From Pomacea canaliculata (Eukaryota; Mollusca; Gastropoda; Architaenioglossa; Ampullariidae), in assembly GCF_003073045.1 (NCBI RefSeq), contig NC_037595.1, positions 4,762,227 to 4,826,226 on the forward strand: a stretch of 64,000 bases of DNA, given 5' to 3'. The notes below the pieces were generated by a model. The model was not told the DNA's origin. It searched no databases and saw only the letters and a list, made by a program, of their open reading frames with translations. The number at the start of each line of letters is the position of its first letter. The stretch's first letter is position 1. Of this stretch, positions 24,633 to 35,200 are shown piece after piece. A program made the translations under genes and the position numbers.

Positions 24633-27600
24633 GAGCTTCCTCACTTACTTCAAGACACCTTCAAGCGACCATGCAATACGCTTTTGTGCCATTGAATTCC
24701 TGTCAGGAGCCTGCAGAGATGATGGTGTGCAGTTTTGTGTGAATATGACCGATAGTTTTCGATCTGATGTAGTTCTGTGGATATTATTTATCATTCATTG
24801 TCTTACAGCAAGGGATGGAAATTCAGGACTTCACAAATGCTGGGCCAATTGAGTAAACAGCAAAAGTGAAAAACGCTGTTCAAGGGACTGATGGTAGGAC
24901 GTTAAAGATTGTGGAAGGCTTCAGGCAATGCCAGCCCACTGATTTAAATAGGGCATGGCATTTCATTGCTGTTGTGATTTGACAGTGACAGGTATGTGCA
25001 TGTACCAATACAACAGACAAGCTGCAGTGCTAAAACTTAGGCTGTACATTTACTTGTCAGCAACAAAGGGTCAACCTGTGGTGTAGGACAGCGCTGCATA
25101 CATCTGCGATGGAAGCTAGTCTGCTTTGTCAGAGTACATGTAGTCAAGACAGTGGGAAGTGAAAATATCTAGTACTTGCTTTCTAAAGCAAATTCAGGTG
25201 TAATATTGCATGGATAAGCTGGTTTTTTTTTAAAAATAATGTGTTATTTAGAAGTCTTTATCCAAGGCAGGCTTCACTGTACTTGAGAGGGACTTCTGAT
25301 GCCATTATATTGAAAACATATCAACCATTTTATTGAATACATGAGCTTATATGCTCACACATACTGTGGTGGAGCATTAGTAATAATCCATTCATGAAAT
25401 GAATATGCTAATTATTTTCTGACATTTTGGGGCTGATGTGTGCTTTTGTTACAAGTGCTCTAAAAGTAACCTATCCCTACTATTACAAACTGTTTATGTC
25501 TGCTTTGCAATTTTTTTGTGTAGACGAAAGGGTAATGATTTGCACTGATTAGATGGAAACAACAGCCACTGGGATACAGGGTGTAGTATTGATTAAAGCT
25601 CTGTTTTGATAGGTCCAAAGATTTGTTTTGGTTAGTGGGCTTAAACACTTTATTTTTGTTAGGTAATTGGTATACAAGAAAAAAATCATGTAAATTCAGG
25701 GTGTTGCAAGGGTGACAATCCTGCACGTAAAATGCAGGAGTAACTAAATGTTACATAATCTTAAGTTGCATGTTTTGCCATCAAGACTAGCAGACCACGA
25801 TTTGCAGTGTCTACCAACTAATTTTGGTTCTGGCTTGTTTGGACATCCTTCAGTGCTTGTAGTTTAACATATGCTTGAACATTCCAGCTCTTGTAGTCTT
25901 GGCACTTTTCAGATTGTACCAATTACCTGTTCCACAATAACATGCCAAAATCATCACATAGAATGTAATTATGAGAACATTAACTCTTTTTTCGGTGTAC
26001 ATTTCATCCCCGTCCTCTTGAAACGTTGACTCATCCCAAATTTTTACTTTCTTGGAGGCACATTTCTGCTTTCGGTTAAAACAGTTACTGACACAAAAGC
26101 TGCATTTAAATATTAGACAGCAATACGATTTTAAAAATTCTTTTGTAAAGGGGAACTGGATCATTGTCCATAGCTTACTCTAACTGGTGTTGACTGAGTT
26201 CCCCATGCCATTAGATATACCTACGTTTGGTATGTATCTGTGATGTAAATATTGGGAAAGTTATTTATCTTTGTATAGCCAGTGTCTGTTAGACATTGAA
26301 CTTTGTGCCTAATCTTGTTAGTCTGTTTATGTCGCTTGCCAAACATATGATCCATGGGAGTTTAAGATATGTGAATGAACTGTCATTCCATTCCCCTCTT
26401 AGCGACCAGAGTCCTAAAGACACCCTTTTTCAGGTTTGTATCAAAATGTATTTTCATTGTTGAGAAACATATCCTAAATCAGAATAATTTTTAAATATAT
26501 ATATATGTTTAACAAATATTTAAATAGTAAACAACTGGCTTCATTATGATTCCTGTAAAAGATGCTACTGACAATTGTAAGGTGTGGTGAAGCCACAAAA
26601 ACAAATTTGAGATTAAAATATGCAAAATAAATACAATCGTTAAATGGAGTAACAATCGCTTTGTGATATTGATATACGTGTGCTTTGCTGAATTTAACAT
26701 GATGGGTTTATCACATTTTGCTACTAAGTTAGTAGTAATACGCTTGACTTGTATTATTACATTCTTAAAATAGCTAATTAATAATTGCTATTGCATGGAA
26801 AACAGTCTATTTCATTTTAAACACAGCTTTTATTAACTTAAATCTTCTTGCTTTTGAAATGGAAAATATTTATATTTGCATATGTATGACATATTTATGT
26901 TTGTTGACTGCAGTGAAATATGTTTACTATTTAAGCAGTTCACTGCATCAATATTTACATAGAGCAGACTATGATATCATGTTTCCATGTTTCTTTCTGT
27001 AGCTGAGGTTATTTTGCTCCTTTCACTAGTTTTTCACTTGAGCTAAAGACATTGTGAAAGCTTCCTACCATCAGAAAATCTCCATTAACATTATATGTCA
27101 AAACTAAGCTTGAAATTGCCATCCTAGGTAATCTGTCATTCATTTGGATATTTACTTCAACAGTTTATCTTTGTAGTACATGTATCAATAAGCCATTGCC
27201 TTGCAAAACACACCAAGTACAGGTTTGCAAATTAAGATCAGATGATTATTAACAGGGCAGTGAAAGATGTCCAAAAACTATCTACATGTAGAATGGTCCT
27301 GTTTATGAGTCACTGGTATTGCATGCAGTAGCTAAACATGTTTCCACAGATCAGTGCAAAAACAATTAAAACTCTTTGTTTTAGCATTGTTGTATTATTA
27401 TCATGTTTGAAGGCCACTGAGCTCTTCTGGCACCTGTAGCAGGTTTGAACAGCTCAGCACCTTGTTATAATGTCCATCAATATTAGTATGTTTGAAAAAT
27501 GCAGACATAAGCATCATGTATTTAAAGTTCTGAATGACCCTCTGCTGCAGTTATTGCTGACTTGGGTCCAGATTTTTCCTATTTATGCAAAGCATCTTCA

Positions 27601-28472
27601 TCAATGAAAAAGTAATCAACAAAAAATGTTTTAAACTAACAGCAAAATATGTTATCATGGGTATGTTGGCACCAGACAAACATCACAAAAACGTGGTTAG
27701 TTTGAAAGCTGTGTTAAGAGAAAGTAAAACAGTGATTCAGAAGTTTTGAGAAGAGAAGCGCATTTTAAAATCTGCCTTTATTCATGATTTTTATTTGCAA
27801 AACATGCTTTTGCTCTTTGATGAATGAACAGCTAATTCTCACCTGTTCCTTGCACTGCTTAAAAGGTAAGCAAGCTACCTGAGCAGACGGGTTTTGGGGT
27901 AGGGGTGGATAAGTCATAAGCATGTTTTTTCTAAAATGATTTAAAGTGCCTGTCTATGACAATTAAAAGATGAACAAGTGGACCTTGCAAAGTCGTATGT
28001 AATACTCATTCATATGCTCCAAATAAGCATATGAGATAACCAAAATTAAATCTAGAGCACCACTAAACATTTAATTAGATATTTTTGGGGGGCAGTTTTT
28101 ATGTAGATGACCATTTATACTTAGTGGTACTTGCTTGACCTGATTTTTTTTTTTTTAAAAACAAGGATCTGCAGATTTTAAGATGGTTTTCATTGTAAAA
28201 TAATGTATATAAAAACAAGGATATTTTTGTTGTGTGTGAAATTGTAATTGGCATTTGATCTACTTTTGAATGTACATGTGAGCATATACAATGAAAAGAA
28301 TGATAAAGAAAGCTTACTTGTTAAATTGTTCATTCCTGGAAAATGTAAACTTTATTAAATAATGTCAAGAGCAGATGACATATCAATATTCTGGAATCGT
28401 AGAACTTTCTGAAATCTTCTTTCAATATTAAATGAACTGCAAGTTGCACAGTGTCTGTATTTACACAATAAA
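24633..28472 (+). other. Probable SHANK 3'-UTR and downstream sequence
   Basis: A/T-rich sequence with no coding evidence follows the SHANK stop codon. AATAAA motifs occur at about 26625 and at 28467-28472. The latter (cacaataaagagttggc) is a reasonable distal polyadenylation signal, but the transcript end cannot be fixed from sequence. Confidence 0.45.
28467..28472 (+). terminator. Candidate polyadenylation signal of SHANK
   Basis: AATAAA about 3.8 kb after the stop codon. Other candidates exist, so this one is tentative. Confidence 0.3.
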
Positions 28473-31400
28473 GAGTTGGCAAGCAGTGCAGGAATGAATT
28501 TTTAAAGTATGCCTATGAACACCCCACCATCTGTCAAGTCTTCTGACCTCTTTTACATTTATTCTTGCTGTACACAAAAAACCACACTCAAAATATAAAA
28601 ATTAAAACAAATATAAATTTTCTGAGTTATCTCTTTATGCCACATATATTTTAAGATTCATTCACAACCTTATTGTCTGACATGCACAAAAATGAGGAAA
28701 AACTAAGCTGCCCCCTCAAAAAAAAAACTAAATTATGAATGCACACAATTTGTCTGACCAAGCAGTTTTCAGTTTTGAAAAATGTTCACATAGCTTTTAA
28801 TTTGCAAGTGCACATCCTGTGAAATAAGAAGGGGGAAAAAAAACTAATTTGTGAGTTTGCTAAGGAATTTCTGGTCTCTGGTAATAATAATGGGGTATGG
28901 TTGCGGCCCTATGCTCCAGTGGGGGCAAATAGGAACAAGAAGGTAATAATAATGGGTATTTATAATACACAACATCACAACCAAAATATATTGTACTCGC
29001 TGCGTAGACCAGTACTGATAACAGATGGTGAACGGTGAGATATGTAGTGGGCACAGAATGTAAAGCAGCTGAAGGTATGAAAGATACTGTAAACAATTGG
29101 AGCCATACTTGATCGTTAACATGACAGACAGTAATACAAGAGATACGGATAGTAATTCAGGGATAGTACTTTGTGAATATATATGTTTTCAGAGATTGTT
29201 TGAATGTAGCCTTGGAGTCTGAGTGGCGGATGTGATGTGGAAGAGAGTTCTCCTGCTTAGCAGCAGAGGGAGGATGTCTGTTGTTCGTATGTGACTGTCT
29301 TAGTGGGAGGGAAGGATAGAATGCACGAGTCTGATGAGGAGTGAAGGGAGTGTGGACAAACAAGATTTCAATAAAGTAGTGGAGAAAGGAGCCTTCAAAG
29401 AATCAACAGCATATAGTGGAGAGCTTGTCTATTCTAGCTTGCTGAAGTACCCATACATTCAGATACACTGTCACAATGGGACAAGAGCACACTGTTGGAA
29501 ATGTGGATCATAAACTTTTGTGTGCCTTAATAATGAGTGTAGGAAATGATCTCTCTGCCCTCACATGACACAATGTTAAGAAGAATAGGCTCCAAAGCTT
29601 ATTGTTGCTATTTTTAGTGAGAAAGAGTGGTCATGAAGGGGTGGTATACTGTTTTCCCAGTTTTTAACATTACCTGGATGCACTTTCAACTCCACCTTAT
29701 TCAGTATTCTTGTAAGTTATTTTTTTCTTTGCTGATGAATGATAACAGAGCAGTGACTAGTGTTGGTGTAATTATGAAGCCATGTGAAAACTGCTGGCTC
29801 TGCATCAGTCTTGGCACAACAAGGGTTCATGAAATCACAACCCTTCAGACAACATATCCCACTACATTTTTAAGATTAAATAGATAATTTGAAAAATATT
29901 CAAAACTTCTGTAAAATGAGAATCAAATAAGAATCTTAGAATCCTACAGCAAAAAAATTTTACTTTGCTGCTGAAATAAAGAGATAGAAGTACAGACAAA
30001 AGGGGCACATATGTCTACATTTACGCATGTTTATTCAAAATGTCAAATACTCATTATTTTGTTAATGTACTGAAGAAAAAAAAACCCCTGCAAAATCCTT
30101 GCACAAAAAACCCCAAACATAGTATTTATTCTCAAAATAAATATTAGCAATCAAATTTTGTGGTAATATGAAGATTTATGTCCTCATAACATGTTCTTTG
30201 TAATCATTTAAAAATAATCTTTACTACCCTGAGTTTGCCTTGACAACTGCTAAGTGACAAAGACATATAAATATAAATATATTTACAATTAAATAAGCTT
30301 GTGTAAAAGCTGTACTATCACAAATTCAGTAAGCACCTGATGTCAATAGCAGATGTCAACTTGTCTGGCCAAACAACACATATCTTTCTTTCCCCTATTC
30401 TGAATATCTGCTGATTTCTAACATAAATGTTTACCTGTTGGACCCACAATGCTGCAGTGACTTTCAATAAAGACCTTAGGTGAAAGTGAAAAAGAGTAAC
30501 ATCTTGCCTTTTTGTGATCAGCTGCATTTTGCAAGATCCCACACTGACGTAGTTTTAGAATTTAGAGAGATAAATTTTCTGACTTTAAAGGATCTAGCAT
30601 GTGCACACCTACTGTTCCACACAGGCTAGCATCACCAGTATAAAATCAAACAAGCTTGATTTGGTTGAAGCTCAAACTTTCATGAGCAAAATCACAGCAA
30701 GATTATTCTCTTCCTTTTTTAATTCCTTCACCAGAATGGCAAAAAGCTAGACAACAGCACCACATCAAAAAATACAATCACACTAGCAGAAGGCCACAGG
30801 CCCTATGTCCCCTTTAAAATTCTTACTGTTATACTTCTTGGCATGAATTATAGGGGGACAGAAAGGGGTGTATGCTGAGCCCACAGAGCCCACAACTAAT
30901 TATTTCATGGCATAGCAGTCTGCCCTATAATGAGATGCTGAATGCAGAAAATGAACAGCATGCCTAAGACCAGATCTGAACTCAGGACAGCCAATAGTCA
31001 CTGTATTGGTGACAAACATTTGAAATGCAATGCTGAAGAACTGAAAAGCATAAATAGAAAGATCCAATACCGATGTATGCATTGCTTTCAGCTACAGGCT
31101 ATGACCTCATGAAATCATCCTGACAACTGTTTATGTGATGAAGCTTCTGTGAAGTTATAGGTCATACAAACACTGGCAAGCCATACATGTATGACAATTC
31201 ATGAAGCTCCTGAAATTATTCACTTCAGTTTCATTATAGCTTACAGCTCCCAAGAAAATGCTGATGTTTAAAGACTTAATGCTACTGAGGCTGTATAAGC
31301 ACGGTATCACACATCTGCAGGATAAATGTTAGCATATTTTTAAGCCCTAATTTCCATTTCACGTGTGAATTATTTTACTCATGTGAAGGTCACTAAGAGG

Positions 31401-32167
31401 TGTAAAAGCTGAAATTTAAAGGGACAAATGTGAAACGGTATGTTGGGCTTAAATGACATAGGCTAAAGTTCTGAATTGTTTCTGTACAAATTTCAGTGCA
31501 AAACGATTGTTTATAACTGCTCCAGAAACACAGCTCTCAAGCAGTACAAGAAAGCCACCACATTTTGTTTCAAGTAATATGCTCAAAGCCATTCAATCTC
31601 CTAAATCCCCATCGGCCATCCCATTACTGGTACTAGTTGATCACCAGACAAACTGATCTGCCAGTGGAACTAGTCTACTGGTGTCAGTTGTCATGGAGAC
31701 CAGATGCAGCAGTGGCAAAGATGCACTATTCAGATCAGGGTATCATGCAATACAATTTCCAAACTGAGTACAAGGAAAAGCTGAGCAACGTGGAGAAGTT
31801 TGATGTAACTGAGAATTCCTTTGTCAAATGATACTGGAGACCTCAAGAATAAAGGTCAGTTTGTTCTCCTTCGTGATAGCCTCAGAGAACCTGTGAGCAG
31901 CTGCATTTAAAGCATGATTGTAAGTAAATGATTCGTGTAAAAACTGAAATTTTAGGAGAAAATTATTCAGAATGTCACAATCTAACATTTAAGCCCCACT
32001 TGCAATTTCACTTGCCATTACAGCCCAACTACAGTACTGAGTAAAAACCAACATTCATTTATACCACACACCAGAAATAGATGGCCTGAGGCAAATATCC
32101 ACATTTATAATCATGAAGGAGCAGCAATAACTTACAGAACAAGTGAAAATAAGAGAGAAAAAAGTGC
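28473..32167. other. Intergenic/3'-UTR sequence between convergent SHANK and RABL2
   Basis: A/T-rich, no coding evidence. It holds one SINE (30838-31010, minus). The lower part is probably RABL2 3'-UTR: on the minus strand an AATAAA lies near 30033, about 2.1 kb after the RABL2 stop. Short open stretches at 28844-29122 and 29627-29887 look like chance. Confidence 0.5.
30838..31010 (-). mobile_element. tRNA-derived SINE, copy 3 (reverse)
   Basis: On the minus strand it reads a B-box-like GAGTTCAGATCTGG, then TGTTCATTTTCTGC and GCATCTCATTATAGGGCAG, and a tail GGGCTCAGCATACACCCC. This is the same order of segments as the other copies, strongly diverged. Confidence 0.5.
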
Positions 32168-32275
32168 TCATGAAATAACAACTCCGTCATCTGTAGCTGG
32201 ACTCCCTATGGCTGACTTGGATTTCTTGTCTGTGCTGGAATCTCCATTGCTGTTTCCTGGATCCAAATCAAAGTT
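32168..32275 (-). CDS. RABL2: RABL2 exon 8: C-terminal tail
   Basis: Acceptor cttgcag/AAC. It encodes NFDLDPG and a Ser/Lys/Asp-rich tail, with TGA at 32170-32168. No CAAX or CC prenylation motif is present. Confidence 0.93.
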   Translation of the reverse strand, partial: NFDLDPGNSNGDSSTDKKSKSAIGSPATDDGVVIS

Positions 32276-35200
32276 CTGCAAGAAAAGGTAATATTACTAT
32301 TGTCTTTTTGTACTCAGAATCTGCCAGACTTTCTCTTCCTTGAAGACCAACCCAATGATTGTGGGTTCCCAAATACTTTCAAATACTTTCTTTAGCAGCT
32401 GCTTTTGCTATTTGGGTTATGGTCTATTGTTGGTATATATATATGTGTGTAAACAAGTTCGTGTATTTTATATAACTATTTGTTGCATTAAAGACATTTT
32501 ACTTTGCCACACAATTTATAATCCTACACCACAGCTGTACTCAATTTTGCTTCTCAAAGTGAAGGTAACTCATGGCTTTGGATGAGGATTTTGGCCTGGG
32601 GTACATTACTCTGTGGATGCTTCATATCAAGGTTTATGCTGAGGCGCATGAAGGTTACACATAATCCATGTCTCTTTTTGACAACCTGGGAAAGGTCAAA
32701 CTGATATTTCACATTTGTGTAAAATTCTCAAACTTTACAGTGAGATTACTGTCTTGATCAGAAGCAGACAGAAATTGTTGCTGAAGTAGGCTGGTACAAT
32801 GCATCAAATTTTTAAACACTTACTTCATCAAAGCAATGCTAAGAAACTGAATATATTATAGTTTCAATGTAAATGTTTACCTCCAATTCTTGCATGATCT
32901 CATCCATGATATCTGTAGGATTACTTTTGTACTTCATGGCTGCCTTAATGGCATCTCTGAACAACTGAAAAATACAAAAATAAAAAAAAGGTCAGTGATA
33001 ATAAAAATAATCCTAAGTAACTGAAGCAAATTTAGGAAGAACTAATGAGATCCAAGACCTCGTCTGGCATTCTGAGAAAAATCTTCGTGCAACAGGGATT
33101 CATTCACTAATGAAAGCCCAAAAAAACTTATTTTGACAATCTCAAGTATAGAAAAAGTAAATAATTCAAAATTTACTTTACAGTGAACTAAAATTAGGCT
33201 TTTAAAAAAAAATGGAGCAACTTGGCATGAATGAAAATGTACAAACACTGATGGGATAAAGCCTCTATCCAAGGGACACAGCTGCATACCCACTCACCCT
33301 TACAACATTAGTTCCATCAGATGCAGACACAAAGTAGAATGGCATGTTGTGTTTCTTTGCAAAGTTGAAAGTCTTTTTTGTAACTGACGTATCCACTGCA
33401 TAAGCATCAGAACACGTAATACTTGTTATTTATTACATTCTGCACACTGACTGTCAAATGTGAATACTTAAAGATACATAATATATGTAATACAAAATCC
33501 TTTTACTGGAAGACCTGCATCTGAAAGTCAAATGCCTTGGAAATGAATGAATCACAAATGAAAAAAAAAAATACAGTAAGAGAAATAAAGTGCATTAAAT
33601 GGAACACAAATCCAGTACAGTGTAAGACCATTAAACCGCGGTCCAGTAATCTGCGAATTCGCTTAAGCCGTGCAAAATACTTGGATCCCAATTTTTTGAC
33701 ACTTTGTATCATTTGGACCTGGACATAGACTCTCAAACACTCAAGACAGATGTTGACAGCTGTCATTTTAACATTTTGAATGTCCGTGGTTGACATGCTG
33801 TGCACTATTGTGGATTAAATAATTGAATGCTGGCTTATAACTTCTATACATTATCGTGATTGTGAGATTACAGCGTTACTTTCAAAATGGTGACTCGTGG
33901 ATCAACACATGAGAAAATTGCAATAAAAAAGATTTATTTTTTAGTTATTTATTGTTATTTATACATTATCAAAAATATTTAAGCCGCGGACCAACTAAGC
34001 TATGGTTAAGCAGTTTGGACCCCAATCACCACTGCTTAATGGGCCTACATTGTAATTACTATTACATAAAACAATTAAAAAAATACATATATAAAGCCAT
34101 TTCATAAAACCATTAAAAATTAATGAAGGAAATCTGATAAGCGGCAGAATGAAAAACAGCATTTTACCATCAATTTTATTTGCTGCACAAAGGCAAGGAA
34201 TTTCTGGCCTATACTCTCTCAGTTCTTTAAGCCACTGAGGCAGGTTTTTGTAGGTCACCTTTCTTGTAGTATCAAAGACCTGTAAAAACCAGATTGATAC
34301 AACACTGCTAATCTCTCAACAAGAAAAGCAATATTCTTTGGTGAACTACATTCTTATTAATGAGATTTGATCCTATCCCTAAGTTAAGGAAACAAAACAA
34401 TCAAGAACTGTGCTCTCTTAGTACAACTAAGTACTTCGGTGTCCCTGAGAAAAACTCTTTCTGGAAGATAAGCATTCTGAGCAGCTTTTCTGTCTTATAA
34501 ATACCATAAGGGTTTACAACTACTCACCAATATACAGGCATGGGCCTGATGGTAGTAAGAAGGATGCATGTTGTTGAATCGCTCCTGTCCTGCTGTGTCC
34601 CAAAAATCTAATCACAAAGCCAAGTAACAGCGGTCTAAAATGCAGCCAGAACAAATTCTGCTATTAATTTTGCCCTCTTTCTTTTGTTTCCCTGGACATT
34701 TAACTATAATACATTGTCTTAAAGGTAAAATTAAAAAATAAATTTAAAACAACAATGGCAAGTTAAATGCAGGAATAATTCCTGTCTTTTGAGTCAGTGT
34801 CTTTACTTAAGATTTAAATCTGGACAAAACTTGACGGTGCACCATATGCAAAATAAAGTTTATTACTTATAAAAAATGTAAAAACTTTTGAGAAGAAACA
34901 TCTTACCATAAAAACACAATCAATTAAAAAAAATGTATTCTATTTTACGTGAATCACAGTCTGACCACCTCTTACTGCAGACATTCCTTTGTGGTCTACT
35001 TGATATCCAATTTCACAATCAACTCATTGTACAATTTTTGAAGCCATGCTACCATCCCTGTGTTGTCAAAAATGTGATTATGTACTCATGTCTTAAAAAA
35101 AGAAACATTACTTACCAACTGATACCTTCTGACCATTGATCTCTGTTTTGTGGTTGAAAAGTGTCAATGCATATGTTGACAGCTGTTGTGGTTTGCTAAG